Shown: positions 8,674 through 17,543 of the stretch, one piece after another
Layout: each line of letters begins with the position of its first letter
Position numbering within the stretch: position 1 is the first letter of the stretch
Assembly: GCA_963662965.1 (NCBI GenBank)
Contig: OY759970.1
Coordinates: 930,001-994,000, forward strand
Source: DTWD01 sp963662965
Lineage (GTDB): Bacteria; Acidobacteriota; Vicinamibacteria; Vicinamibacterales; UBA8438
Reading direction: 5' to 3'
DNA: 64,000 bases
Made by a program: the position numbers and the translations under genes
Notes under the pieces: generated by a model
What the model saw: the letters and a program-made list of their open reading frames with translations, nothing else
The model's database searches: none
Told to the model about the DNA's origin: nothing

Positions 8674-9332
8674 TCTTTGCTACAGGTGATGAGGGTCCAG
8701 ATCCGGGGGATGTTGACCTTCTCGATCGCGATCGGATGGAGCTCAGCCTGAGCGAGAAAGGCCGGGAGGTCGAGGTCGGACTTGAAGCCAGCGTGAATCG
8801 TGAGGGGCGAGATCAGCCGCTCGGCGTAGGCCACCACGCGGTTGCCGCTGAGGAAGTGATTCAAGATTGCGAAGTGACCGCCGGGACGGCAGACGCGGCG
8901 CATCTCCTTGGCTACCGTCACCGGATCGGGCACGACGCTGATCACGTACGGCGCGTACACGAGGTCGAAGGAATCATCCGGAAACTCGAGATTGGCGGCA
9001 TCCATCTGCATCAGGCGGACGTTGCGCACGTCGCGAGCGGCAAGCCGGCGCGCGGCCTTCTCGAGCATCTCCTCGGCGAAATCGATCCCGGTGACCGACA
9101 CGTGGTCTGGATAGAGGGCCGTGTTGATGCCGGTTCCAACGCCGATCTCGAGCACCTCGTCGCCCGGACGGAGTGGCAGCCTCGCTATCGCCTCGAGACG
9201 CCCCCTATGCAGCGCCGGGCCGAAAATCCAGTCGTAGACGGCCGCCATCTTGTGGTAGACCGCTTCGACCGACGAATTCTCAACGACCGCGACGGAAAGA
9301 GCCCGCGTGGTGGGATCCGAAGGGCGAGCCAC
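8670..9332 (-). CDS. pmtA: Phosphatidylethanolamine N-methyltransferase-like SAM methyltransferase
   Basis: 220 residues from GTG 9330-9332, chosen because it lies 8 bp after the upstream stop and precedes the first conserved block. VYHKMAAVYDWIFG is followed by the class I SAM motif VLEIGVGTGINTALYP, acidic VTGIDFAEEML, motif II DDSFDLVYAPYV and the C-terminal CRPGGHFAILNHF. This combination matches the soluble Rhodobacter-type PmtA that methylates phosphatidylethanolamine toward phosphatidylcholine. It is probably in an operon with the homocysteine methyltransferase, which would recycle the homocysteine produced. Confidence 0.78.
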   Translation of the reverse strand: MARPSDPTTRALSVAVVENSSVEAVYHKMAAVYDWIFGPALHRGRLEAIARLPLRPGDEVLEIGVGTGINTALYPDHVSVTGIDFAEEMLEKAARRLAARDVRNVRLMQMDAANLEFPDDSFDLVYAPYVISVVPDPVTVAKEMRRVCRPGGHFAILNHFLSGNRVVAYAERLISPLTIHAGFKSDLDLPAFLAQAELHPIAIEKVNIPRIWTLITCSKD

Positions 9333-9339
9333 CGGGCGA

Positions 9340-10251
9340 CTATAGCTTGTCGGTCTTGTCCTCGCAAGAAGCGCCGTCGACCACGGTTTTGATCGCGCGA
9401 ATATGGTCGGGCGTCGTCCCGCAGCAGCCACCGACGAGTGTGACGCCGGCGCGCGTGAAGCGGCGGGCGTAGGAGGCGACGAACTCGGGCGACGACATAT
9501 ACAGCGTCCTTCCCTCAACTTCCCGTGGTCGCCCGGCGTTGGGCTGAGCCGCGAGGGGTGCCGCCGCCGTCGTCGACAAGCGTTCGACGACCTCCAGCAT
9601 CGCGACCGGTCCGTCGCTACAGTTGACACCCACCACGTCGGCACCCGCGTCGACCAGCGCCGGGGCGAACACTTCCGGTCCGGCGCCATCGCTCGTCTGC
9701 CCCGCGTCATCGGTCGTCGCCTGCGCCACGATGGGCAGTGTGGTGATCGCCCGAATCGCTTGAACCGCGAGACGCAGCTCTGCCAGCGACGGGAACGTCT
9801 CGAGCATGACGACGTCGACGCCGCCAGGATCGAGCAAGGCCCCCGCCTGCTCGCGGAATGCGTCCTCGGCGTCGGCTCGCGTCAATCGTCCGTCGGGTGC
9901 GATCGGCGCGCCGAGTGGTCCAATCGCACCCGCGACGTAGGCGCCGGTCCCCGCCGCCGTCCGCGCCAGCGCGACGCCGGCGGCGTTGAGAGCCGGAAGC
10001 CGCTCCCGGAGGCCGAAGGTGGCGAGCTTCATCCGATTGGCGCCGAAGGTGTTCGTTTCAATGATGTCGGCGCCCGCGTCGACGTACGCACGGTGTATTG
10101 CGGCCACCAATTCTGGGTCGCTGGCATTGAGCTCTTCGAACGCCTTGTTGAGGAACGCGCCGCGGGTGTAGAGCATCGTTCCCATCGCCCCGTCGCCGAC
10201 GAGAACGCCGCGACGCAGATCATCCATAAAGGAGCGGCCTTCCGTAGCCAT
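9340..10251 (-). CDS. Homocysteine S-methyltransferase domain protein
   Basis: 303 residues. LVGDGAMGTMLYTRG at the N-terminus, IETNTFGANRMKL, GVNCSDGP and the C-terminal GGCCGTTPDHIRAI give the three zinc-binding cysteines of the homocysteine S-methyltransferase (BHMT/MetH N-domain) family. It transfers a methyl group to homocysteine to make methionine. Here it stands alone, without the methylenetetrahydrofolate reductase or cobalamin domains to which it is often fused, so the methyl donor is not evident. It is the first gene of a two-gene unit with the phospholipid methyltransferase. Confidence 0.85.
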   Translation of the reverse strand: MATEGRSFMDDLRRGVLVGDGAMGTMLYTRGAFLNKAFEELNASDPELVAAIHRAYVDAGADIIETNTFGANRMKLATFGLRERLPALNAAGVALARTAAGTGAYVAGAIGPLGAPIAPDGRLTRADAEDAFREQAGALLDPGGVDVVMLETFPSLAELRLAVQAIRAITTLPIVAQATTDDAGQTSDGAGPEVFAPALVDAGADVVGVNCSDGPVAMLEVVERLSTTAAAPLAAQPNAGRPREVEGRTLYMSSPEFVASYARRFTRAGVTLVGGCCGTTPDHIRAIKTVVDGASCEDKTDKL

Positions 10252-10289
10252 AACTTCTTTAATAATAACATGTTGTGGGAACCTTACCG

Positions 10290-10318
10290 TTGACGGCCTG
10301 GACCGGGGTCGGTATAGT
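10290..10318 (+). promoter_or_regulatory. Sigma70-like promoter for the LytS kinase gene
   Basis: TTGACG at 10290-10295 and TATAGT at 10313-10318 are separated by exactly 17 bp. The expected transcription start (about 10325) is only a few bases before the GTG at 10330, so the mRNA would be almost leaderless. Seen directly; activity is inferred. Confidence 0.6.
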
Positions 10319-10329
10319 GAGCGTGAAAC

Positions 10330-11652
10330 GTGCCGCCCGAAGCCAGATTTCTGTCGACCGCGGAGCTCCTACTGGCGACGCTCGTGGTGAAGCTTGCGAT
10401 CGTCGCGGCGCTCTCCACGATGCTCGTCCGGTTCACGCAGTTTCGACGCATTCTGCTCACCGAGCAGCGGGCGTGGCGCGAGCGATTGGTGTTCGCCTTC
10501 AGTCTCGGCATCCCCCTCGTGGTCGGCGTGATGGCCCGACTGTTGCTGAACTACAACGCGGCCGACTTTTCGCTCGCGGGGCCTTTTCTCGCCGGACTCC
10601 TGGCCGGTCCGTACGCCGGTGCCATTGTCGGCACTCTCGTCGGCGCCCCGGCGCTCGTCGGCGGCGAGGTCGGGGCGTTGCCGTTTGCGGTCGGCTGTGG
10701 ATTCGCCGGCGGCGGACTGCGGGAAGTCTGCCCCAAGGAGGCGATCTGGCATCTGTCGCCGCTCTTCTTCGCCGATCTCCATCGGCACGCGTGGCAGATC
10801 GTCAGCCGGTTCAAGGTGGATTGGCTCTTGATCTTGGCGACGGTCCCGGTCGGACTTGAGCTGATACGCCAGGGGGTCGGACTGCGGTTCGGTACCGATG
10901 TGATCTTTTTTCTTCAACCGGAGAACCTGTGGCTGGGCGGGCTCGTCATTCTATCGACCGTGCTCAGCGTCGCCATTCCGATCAAGATCTGGAACACCGC
11001 CCGCATCGAGCATCGACTCCAGGAGCAGGACAAGCTGTTAATGGCCGCGCGGGTCGAAGCGCTGGCGAATCAGATCAATCCGCACTTTCTATTCAACACG
11101 TTGACATCGATTTCCTCGCTCATTCGGTCGCAGCCCGAGACCGCGCGCACCCTGATCCTCAAGCTGTCGGCGATGTTGCGCCGGATGCTGCGGACCCAAG
11201 AACACTTCGTCACCCTGCGGGAGGAGCTCGCGTCGATCGACGAATACCTCGACATCGAAGCGGTGCGGTTCGGTCCGACCCTGGTCGTCGAGAAGTCGAT
11301 CAGCCCGGACAGCCTCGACCTGGTCATGCCCAGCATGGTGCTGCAGCCGCTCGTTGAGAACTCCATCAAGCACGGAATCGAAAAGAAAGTGGGAGGCGGC
11401 CGCATCCTCATCCGGAGCGAGCGGCACGACGGTCACACCATCATCGAGATCGTCGACAACGGCGCCGGTATGGCCGACACCGACGTCAGTCGGAGCCGTG
11501 AGGGGGGGGTCGGGCTGCGAAACGTCGATGAACGTCTGCGCGTCATCTACGGCGAGAACTACCACCTGCGCCTCGAGAGCACCCCGGGCGAGGGCACCTG
11601 CGCCCGCATCGAAATCCCCGAACTGGTCGTCGAGCGACGCGCCACAGCATAA
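10330..11652 (+). CDS. LytS-type sensor histidine kinase
   Basis: 440 residues from a GTG. The N-terminal half is a multi-helix membrane sensor, with glycine-rich hairpins (LLAGPYAGAIVGTLVGAP) like 5TM-LYT domains but with a central soluble insert. The C-terminal half is a His_kinase-type transmitter: QINPHFLFNTLTSISSLI with the phospho-accepting His near residue 252, the N-box LQPLVENSIKHGI and the ATP lid DNGAGM...GVGLRNVDERL. The next gene, 1 bp later, is its LytTR response regulator. The stimulus cannot be read from sequence; relatives sense pyruvate or cell-envelope state. Confidence 0.9.
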   Translation: MPPEARFLSTAELLLATLVVKLAIVAALSTMLVRFTQFRRILLTEQRAWRERLVFAFSLGIPLVVGVMARLLLNYNAADFSLAGPFLAGLLAGPYAGAIVGTLVGAPALVGGEVGALPFAVGCGFAGGGLREVCPKEAIWHLSPLFFADLHRHAWQIVSRFKVDWLLILATVPVGLELIRQGVGLRFGTDVIFFLQPENLWLGGLVILSTVLSVAIPIKIWNTARIEHRLQEQDKLLMAARVEALANQINPHFLFNTLTSISSLIRSQPETARTLILKLSAMLRRMLRTQEHFVTLREELASIDEYLDIEAVRFGPTLVVEKSISPDSLDLVMPSMVLQPLVENSIKHGIEKKVGGGRILIRSERHDGHTIIEIVDNGAGMADTDVSRSREGGVGLRNVDERLRVIYGENYHLRLESTPGEGTCARIEIPELVVERRATA

Positions 11653-11653
11653 A

Positions 11654-12445
11654 ATGCAGATACGCGCAGTCGTGGTCGACGACGAGCACCCGGCACGAAA
11701 CGAACTCTGCTTTCAACTCGAGCAGCTCGACGATGTCGAAATCATTGGCCAGGCTGGTGACGGCGTTCAGGCGCTGGAATTGATCGAATCGCTCAAGCCC
11801 GACCTCGCACTGCTCGACGTGCAGATGCCGGGCCTGACCGGCTTCGAGGTCGCTCGCGAGCTGCTCGTCCGCGACCTTGGCGCACGGGTGGTGTTTGTGA
11901 CCGCGTACGACCAGTACGCCATCGAGGCGTTCGAAATCAATGCGGTCGACTACCTGCTGAAGCCGGTCGAGCCGGAGAGACTCTCCCAGATGCTGGCGCG
12001 CGTCCGGAGCTTGGTGGAAGCTCAGGCGCGGGACGGGGGCGGGGGTAAGACGTTGCAGACGGACGAGCTCGAGCGCATTGCCGACTTCGTCGCAAAACGG
12101 CACGGCCGGCCTGAACCGATCGCCGTGAAGGTTGGGGAGCGGCTGGTTGTGGTGCAATCGGATGAAATCGTTTTTGCGTCGTTGGCCGACGACGTCATCA
12201 CTGTCGTCACCGGAAGTTTGAGCGGCACATCGAACTATCAAACGCTAGATGAGCTACAGTCGCATCTTGATCCGGTGGTGTTTTGGCGCGTGCACCGATC
12301 ACATGTAGTGAACATCAACAAGATCAAGGAGATCGTCCCGTGGTTCAGTCGGAACTACATCCTGAAGATGAGGGATCCGCACGGAACGGAGATCCCGGTC
12401 AGTCGGGCTCAGACGAAGCGCTTGCGCGAGTACCTGAGCCTATAG
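11654..12445 (+). CDS. LytTR-family response regulator
   Basis: 263 residues starting at ATG 11654, one base after the kinase stop. The receiver domain has VVVDDEHPARNE, the phospho-acceptor LALLDVQMPG and the Lys motif YLLKPVEPE. The C-terminal LytTR DNA-binding domain includes VFWRVHRSHVVNINKIKEI. Partner of the adjacent LytS-type kinase. Its 3' end may overlap the beginning of the signal-peptidase gene. Confidence 0.92.
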   Translation: MQIRAVVVDDEHPARNELCFQLEQLDDVEIIGQAGDGVQALELIESLKPDLALLDVQMPGLTGFEVARELLVRDLGARVVFVTAYDQYAIEAFEINAVDYLLKPVEPERLSQMLARVRSLVEAQARDGGGGKTLQTDELERIADFVAKRHGRPEPIAVKVGERLVVVQSDEIVFASLADDVITVVTGSLSGTSNYQTLDELQSHLDPVVFWRVHRSHVVNINKIKEIVPWFSRNYILKMRDPHGTEIPVSRAQTKRLREYLSL

Positions 12446-13116
12446 GACCGGGCGACTCCACCGAGGTCCGGATCCAGCGCGACGGCGCCGGCGCGCCGGC
12501 GGAGAGCCTCTCCGCGGAACCCCGCGTTACAGCGGAGCCGGATCCGCATGCCCAAGACGCCTCACTGCTGAGGACGTTGCTCGGGCCCGCGTTCCTCCAC
12601 CGTGCGGGCGAAGAGCTCGTCGCGTGGTTCAAGACCTTCGCGTCGGCGGCCGTGTACGCGACGCTGATCGTGACGTTCGGCTTCCAAGTCGCACGAGTCG
12701 AAGGCAAGAGCATGGAACCGACCCTGCAGGACCAAGACCGCCTGATCGTCAACAAGGCGGTCTACCGGTTCTTCGACGACCCGCAGCCCGGCGACATCGT
12801 GATGCTCTACTACCCGCGGGACCCGGACAAGTCATTCGTCAAGCGCATCGTGGCCAAAGAGGGCGATACCGTCCGGATCGACGACGGGCAGGTCTTTGTG
12901 AACGAAGTGCGGCTGCCGGACGCCTTCGTCCCGCCGGAGTTTCGGAGCCACGAGAACCACGGCCCCGAGGTGGTGCAGGAGTCGTACTACTTCGTGATGG
13001 GCGACCATCGGAACAACAGCTCTGACAGCCGGCACTGGGGACAGGTGCCAAAGAAGTACATCATCGGCAAAGTACAGTTTCGCTGGTGGCCGCTCACCGA
13101 TGCGACGTTATTTTGA
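12340..13116 (+). CDS. lepB: Signal peptidase I
   Basis: Cleaves signal peptides from exported proteins at the periplasmic face. Seen: a membrane anchor (SAAVYATLIVTFGFQVARV), the catalytic Ser in VEGKSMEPTL, the Lys box FVKRIVAKEGDTV and the C-terminal GDHRNNSSDSRHWG box E. The start is uncertain: GTG 12340 gives a long Pro/Glu-rich lead overlapping the response-regulator gene by 106 bp, and the only later in-frame initiator before the anchor is a poor TTG near 12577. The 3' end overlaps the convergent acyl-CoA ligase gene by 9 bp. Confidence 0.88.
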   Translation: MVQSELHPEDEGSARNGDPGQSGSDEALARVPEPIGPGDSTEVRIQRDGAGAPAESLSAEPRVTAEPDPHAQDASLLRTLLGPAFLHRAGEELVAWFKTFASAAVYATLIVTFGFQVARVEGKSMEPTLQDQDRLIVNKAVYRFFDDPQPGDIVMLYYPRDPDKSFVKRIVAKEGDTVRIDDGQVFVNEVRLPDAFVPPEFRSHENHGPEVVQESYYFVMGDHRNNSSDSRHWGQVPKKYIIGKVQFRWWPLTDATLF

Positions 13117-14946
13117 CGGCGCGTAGAGATCCTCGATGACCGATCCCCATCGTTCGGCGACGACGCGACGTTTCACCTTGAGAGTCGGCGTCAACTCGCC
13201 CGTGGCAATACTGAATTCGGTCGGCAAGAGGGCGCACCGCTTGACCTGCTCGTAGCGTGCGAGGCGCGCATTCACCTCCTCGACCACGTCGGCGAAGAGC
13301 TGGACGACGTTCGGGAGGGCGACGATTTCCTCCAACGACGCGTTTGTCGGGGCGGCGGTCGAGGTGCGGGAGGCGAGCGCCTCGAAGTCGGGGACGAGCA
13401 ACGCCGCGATATAGGGGCGCTGGTCGCCCACCAGCATCGCTTCCGCCACGATCGGCGCCCGCTTGAGCTCCGCCTCGATCGGGTTCGGGGCCACGTTCTT
13501 TCCGCCCGCCGTGACGATCAGCTCTTTCTTCCGATCGGTGATTCTGAGGTAGCCCTCCGCGTCGAGGCTCCCGATGTCGCCGGTATGGAACCATCCGTCT
13601 CGGATCACCTCGTCGGTCTCGGCTTGCTTCCGGTAGTACCCCCGCATGACGTTGGGCCCTCGGGCGAGCACTTCCCCATCATCGGCGATCCGCAAGGTCA
13701 CTCGCGGAAGGGCGGGGCCGACCGTTCCCAGCTTCGGACGCTCTTTCGGGTTCACGGTCAGGACCGGGGACGTCTCGGTCAGGCCGTATCCCTCGAGAAC
13801 CGGTGTCCCGATCGCGAAGAGGAACTCGGCGACCGGCACGAGGAGCGGCGCGCTCCCAGACACGAGAAAGCGGAGTCGCCCGCCGAGACGTCCCCGGACC
13901 TTGGAGAGCACCAACCGGTCGGCCAGCGCCGCCTGCAGTCGGACGCCCAACGGTACGGCGCGACCGGCACGTTCTGCCTGCGAGCGCGCGCTGCCGACGC
14001 CAACGGCCCAATGAAAGAGCTTTTGTCGCGCCGCAGGCGCGTCGGCGACGGCGGCGTGAATCCGGGCGTGCAGCTTCTCAAACACGCGCGGCACGCCGGT
14101 CATCACCGTCGGCCGCACCCGCTGGAGGTCCCGAGCGATAGTGTCGATCGACTCCGCGAACGTGACGGTCACCCCGTTGTAGAGATAGAGCATGACGACG
14201 GTCCGCTCGAACGCGTGGCTCAGTGGGAGGAAGGACAACGCTTCGTCTTCTGCCTCGAGCGTCACCACGGCACCGGCGTCGATGACGTTGCTCATCACGT
14301 TGCCGTGGGTCAGCATGACCCCCTTCGGCTCACCGGTGGTACCGGACGTATAGATGATGGTCGCCAGCTGGTCGGCCGGTATCGCCATCGCCGTTTCCTT
14401 GTATTCGCGACCGAGCCCGTCAGCCGTAATCAACCGTTGATGTCCGCGCGCCAGCGCGGTGTCGAGACTGAGTGACGTGCGGGCTGGCTCTCGGGTCTCG
14501 GCGTCGAGGGCAGCGTCCGGCTCGATGTCATCAATGAGGATGAGGGCACGGAGGCTCGGTAGCTCCGCCCAGACCAAGCGGACTTTGGCCGCCTGCGTCT
14601 CGTCGGCCACGATGGCGACGCGGGTCCCTGAATCGGCCAGGATGTAGCGGACCTGCGCCGCAGGCAGGCTTGGGTAGATCGGCACCGAGACGAACCCGCC
14701 CGTCAGGATGGCGAAGTCGGCAATGAGCCACTCCGGCCGCGGGTCGGACAGAATCGCGACCCGCTCGCCCACCCCGACGCCGAGTGCCCCGAGGCCGAGG
14801 CTGAGATCGCGGATTCGGTCGAAGACCTCCTGACTCGACAGCTCTTCGACGGTATCCGCTTGGCACCGCCGCAGCATCGCCGGTTTGGGGTGGCGACCCG
14901 TGGTGTAGAACGGCAAGGCCGCGAGGGTGGTCGGCGTGCTGGGCAT
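13108..14946 (-). CDS. Long-chain fatty-acid-CoA ligase (AMP-forming)
   Basis: 612 residues, typical of FadD15/FAA1-type ligases. The P-loop TIIYTSGTTGEPKGVMLTHG, the core EGYGLTETSPVLTVN and the WFHTGDIGSLDAEGYLRITD hinge with DRKKELIV are all present. It activates fatty acids with ATP and CoA. The 5' end abuts repeat copy 4, which separates it from moaC upstream on the same strand. Confidence 0.92.
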   Translation of the reverse strand: MPSTPTTLAALPFYTTGRHPKPAMLRRCQADTVEELSSQEVFDRIRDLSLGLGALGVGVGERVAILSDPRPEWLIADFAILTGGFVSVPIYPSLPAAQVRYILADSGTRVAIVADETQAAKVRLVWAELPSLRALILIDDIEPDAALDAETREPARTSLSLDTALARGHQRLITADGLGREYKETAMAIPADQLATIIYTSGTTGEPKGVMLTHGNVMSNVIDAGAVVTLEAEDEALSFLPLSHAFERTVVMLYLYNGVTVTFAESIDTIARDLQRVRPTVMTGVPRVFEKLHARIHAAVADAPAARQKLFHWAVGVGSARSQAERAGRAVPLGVRLQAALADRLVLSKVRGRLGGRLRFLVSGSAPLLVPVAEFLFAIGTPVLEGYGLTETSPVLTVNPKERPKLGTVGPALPRVTLRIADDGEVLARGPNVMRGYYRKQAETDEVIRDGWFHTGDIGSLDAEGYLRITDRKKELIVTAGGKNVAPNPIEAELKRAPIVAEAMLVGDQRPYIAALLVPDFEALASRTSTAAPTNASLEEIVALPNVVQLFADVVEEVNARLARYEQVKRCALLPTEFSIATGELTPTLKVKRRVVAERWGSVIEDLYAPSK

Positions 14947-14948
14947 GA

Positions 14949-15148
14949 TTTAGATGGGGCCTACGGCCCCAAACCCCATCGCGGGCACTCGCGGGGGCCC
15001 CCTTGCCCCGCTCCGTGCCCGCCCTGATCCTAATTCGGGCGACCGAGTGGCGTGGGGCATCGGGGCCCCACTAACGAGGGAACCAGGGGGTCTGGGGGAA
15101 GCGCCAGAGAGCTCGTACTCGATCGCGGGCGATATTCTCCCAGTCTAG
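14949..15148 (+). repeat. GC-hairpin intergenic repeat, copy 4 (full-length type)
   Basis: It begins TTTAGATGGGG three bases from the acyl-CoA ligase start and ends CTCCCAGTCTAG, whose TAG complement is the moaC stop at 15145-15147. It contains GGGGCC-TAC-GGCCCC, the CACTCGCGG and CCCCGCTCCGT blocks and a GGTCTGGGGGAAGCGC segment shared with copy 2. Confidence 0.85.
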
Positions 15149-15636
15149 CCATAGTCTCCGGATCGTCCGCCCGTTTTCTTGACCAGCCGAATGGCCCCAA
15201 TCACCATCCGCTTGTCGACGGCCTTCACCATGTCATAAATCGTCAGGGCGGCCACCGACACGGCGGTCAACGCCTCCATCTCAACCCCGGTCTGCGACGT
15301 CGTCCGGACCCGCGCCTCGATGTCATACCCGTCGGCCCGCGGACGCAGCTTGACGTCGACCGTAGACAGCATCAGCGGATGACAGAGCGGGATGAGGTCC
15401 GCCGTCCGCTTCGCGGCCATGATCCCGGCCACGCGTGCCGCTTGCAGCGGATCGCCTTTGGCGATGCGACCGGCACGAATCTCACGGAGCGCCGGCCGGC
15501 CGATGGCGATGTGTCCCCGCGCCACCGCGACGCGTTCAGTGATCGGTTTGTCGCCAACGTCGACCATCCGAACGGATCCGTCGGGGCTGATATGGCTCAA
15601 CGGCGTCCGCACCCGACGATTTCCGCGCCCGCCCAT
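15145..15636 (-). CDS. moaC: Cyclic pyranopterin monophosphate synthase MoaC
   Basis: 163 residues, the usual size. Molybdenum cofactor biosynthesis: converts the MoaA product to cyclic pyranopterin monophosphate. Signatures LIPLCHPLMLSTVDVKL and TGVEMEALTAVSVAALTIYDMVKAVD contain the catalytic Lys and the KxxD region. It is immediately downstream of rex (14 bp), so the two are co-transcribed. Mo-cofactor enzymes in the neighbourhood include only a decayed xanthine-dehydrogenase fragment at 44 kb. Confidence 0.95.
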   Translation of the reverse strand: MGGRGNRRVRTPLSHISPDGSVRMVDVGDKPITERVAVARGHIAIGRPALREIRAGRIAKGDPLQAARVAGIMAAKRTADLIPLCHPLMLSTVDVKLRPRADGYDIEARVRTTSQTGVEMEALTAVSVAALTIYDMVKAVDKRMVIGAIRLVKKTGGRSGDYG

Positions 15637-15650
15637 CGTGCTCCTTGCGC

Positions 15651-16292
15651 CTAGGTTCCGCCCCCCTCGAGGCTGGCCAGATAGAAGGAGAGGCTTTCAA
15701 GCGAAACCGTCAGGTCGACGCTCTTCAGCTTGACATGATCGGGCACGCGCAGCGCCCCGGGTGAGAAGTTCAACACCGCCTTGATGCCCGCCTGCACGAC
15801 CGTGTTCACCACCTGCTGCGCCGACCCCGCCGGCACCGCAATGACCGCGATTGTAATACTCTCGCGGGGCGCCACACGCCGGAGGTCGCGAATGTCGTAG
15901 ATACGCACGCCGCTGCGGGACAGCCGGCCGACCTTGTCCCGCAGCGTGTCGAACAGCGCGACGATCCGAAACCCTTCCTGCCGAAAGCCGGGGTAGTCCG
16001 CCAGCGCGAGTCCGAGGTTGCCCGCACCCATGATGGCCACCTTCAGCTTCCGATCCAATCCGAGGATGGTATGCAGCTGTCGGCGCAGGTCCTTGACGAC
16101 ATAGCCGACACCGCGGACCCCCAGATCGCCGAAGTGCGCAAGATCCTTGCGGATCAGCGCCGCGTTGAGACCGAACTGCTCGGCGAGCACTTTCGACGAC
16201 ACCGTCTTGACGCCCCGTTCGTCGAGCTCGGAGAGGAACCGCAAATACAACGAGAGCCGGTTGGTCGTCAGCTCGGAGATCTGCTCGCGCAT
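15651..16292 (-). CDS. rex: Redox-sensing transcriptional repressor Rex
   Basis: 213 residues. The N-terminal winged helix RLSLYLRFLSELDERG...FGLNAALIRKDLAHFG and the NAD(H)-binding Rossmann IMGAGNLGLALADYPGF are diagnostic. Rex represses fermentative and respiratory genes when the NADH/NAD ratio is low. It is transcribed with moaC and divergent from the secreted Ig-like gene, separated by 87 bp. Confidence 0.95.
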   Translation of the reverse strand: MREQISELTTNRLSLYLRFLSELDERGVKTVSSKVLAEQFGLNAALIRKDLAHFGDLGVRGVGYVVKDLRRQLHTILGLDRKLKVAIMGAGNLGLALADYPGFRQEGFRIVALFDTLRDKVGRLSRSGVRIYDIRDLRRVAPRESITIAVIAVPAGSAQQVVNTVVQAGIKAVLNFSPGALRVPDHVKLKSVDLTVSLESLSFYLASLEGGGT

Positions 16293-16379
16293 CGACGTCT
16301 TGGGTCGGTAAGGCCCGCGATTCTATGGCGCCGGTCGGAGTGGGTCAAGCGAGCGGCGGCGCAAGAGCTGCGTGCTAAG

Positions 16380-17543
16380 ATGCGAAAGATGAAGGAGATG
16401 AGGCGATTGTGCCGATTCGGACGGCCGGTGGTGGCGGCATGGCTCGTCTCGAGCGTGCTGGTCACGTCGTTGTCGGCTCAAGCGAGCCGCCGGGCCACCA
16501 GCGTCGATGCCCTCCACCAACATCGCGTGTTCTTTCATCGTGAAGAAGTCATCGTCGTCACCGACGCGACACCCGAGGGCACGCTCACCTGGCTCGTCAA
16601 CGAGGATGATAGCGTTCGCATCCTCGCGCTGGATATCCCGCCGCTGCCGAGCGGTGTCCGCGAGCGCCTCGAAGTCATCGGAACGTTCTATGACGTGGGC
16701 CGGCTCGATGAAGGTGACTCCCGGTTGTCGGGCCTCCCGATTGCTCAGATTTCGCAGCAGCTGCTACGCAAGCGGTGGCCGGGTGCGGGCGAGCTCCCGC
16801 TGGTTGTCGCCACGTCGTCCAGGCCCGCGCGAGATCCAGACGCAACGACGCTTCGGAGTGTCGTCCTCGAGCCGGACCGCTACCTCGGACAAGGCGTGAC
16901 GGTGACGGGGAGGTTTCGCGGGCGCAATCTGTACGGTGACATGCCGGAGGCGCCGGAGGAAAGCCGGTGGGACTTCGTCCTGCGCTCCGCCGATGCGTCG
17001 GTATGGGTCGTCGGAAAAGAACCGAAAGGGGACGGTTTCGAGCTCGATGTCCTGGCGCGTGTCGACACCAGCAAGTGGCTCGAGGTGACCGGCAGTGTCC
17101 GCCTCGAGGAGGGCATGATCCTCATCGACGCCGGAATACTAGTGCTGGCCGCGCCGGCGGCCGACCGGGCCCCGCCAGCCGCGACAAGAGCACCGGAGCT
17201 GCCGCCGCCCGAAGTCATTTTCAGTGCGCCTCTCCCGGATGACATCGACGTCCCGCAGGACAGCACGGTACGCGTACAATTCTCGCGGGATATGGATGGG
17301 GAGTCGTTCGAGGGCCATGTGCAGGTGCGCTATACCGGCGTCACGCCTCCCGGCTCGGACGCCGACGCCGAGATCACCTTCGAGCTCTCGTATCGTGGGC
17401 GGAACCGTGTGCTCGAGATCCGATTCGACCAGGAGCTCGAGCGGTTTCGCAACGTGTACGTCGACCTCCTCGACGGCATCACGGCGAGCGACGGCTCTCC
17501 GCTCCCGCCGTGGTCGCTGTCGTTTTTCGTCGGTGGGTTGTAG
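16380..17543 (+). CDS. Secreted protein with C-terminal Ig-like (Big_5 type) domain
   Basis: About 387 residues from ATG 16380 (ATGs at 16389 and 16398 are alternatives). The signal peptide PVVAAWLVSSVLVTSLSAQA is clear. The middle has no family I recognise. The C-terminal part, with DDIDVPQDSTVRVQFSRDMD and a GITASDGSPLPPWSLSFFV end, is like the SbsA/Big_5 Ig fold found in bacterial surface proteins. Its 3' end overlaps the convergent plsC-like gene by 65 bp. Confidence 0.7.
   Translation: MRKMKEMRRLCRFGRPVVAAWLVSSVLVTSLSAQASRRATSVDALHQHRVFFHREEVIVVTDATPEGTLTWLVNEDDSVRILALDIPPLPSGVRERLEVIGTFYDVGRLDEGDSRLSGLPIAQISQQLLRKRWPGAGELPLVVATSSRPARDPDATTLRSVVLEPDRYLGQGVTVTGRFRGRNLYGDMPEAPEESRWDFVLRSADASVWVVGKEPKGDGFELDVLARVDTSKWLEVTGSVRLEEGMILIDAGILVLAAPAADRAPPAATRAPELPPPEVIFSAPLPDDIDVPQDSTVRVQFSRDMDGESFEGHVQVRYTGVTPPGSDADAEITFELSYRGRNRVLEIRFDQELERFRNVYVDLLDGITASDGSPLPPWSLSFFVGGL

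Noticed and set aside
12283..12339. TTG start at 12283 for signal peptidase
   Set aside because: It extends further into the response-regulator gene and adds residues without any family resemblance; GTG 12340 or a later start is preferred.
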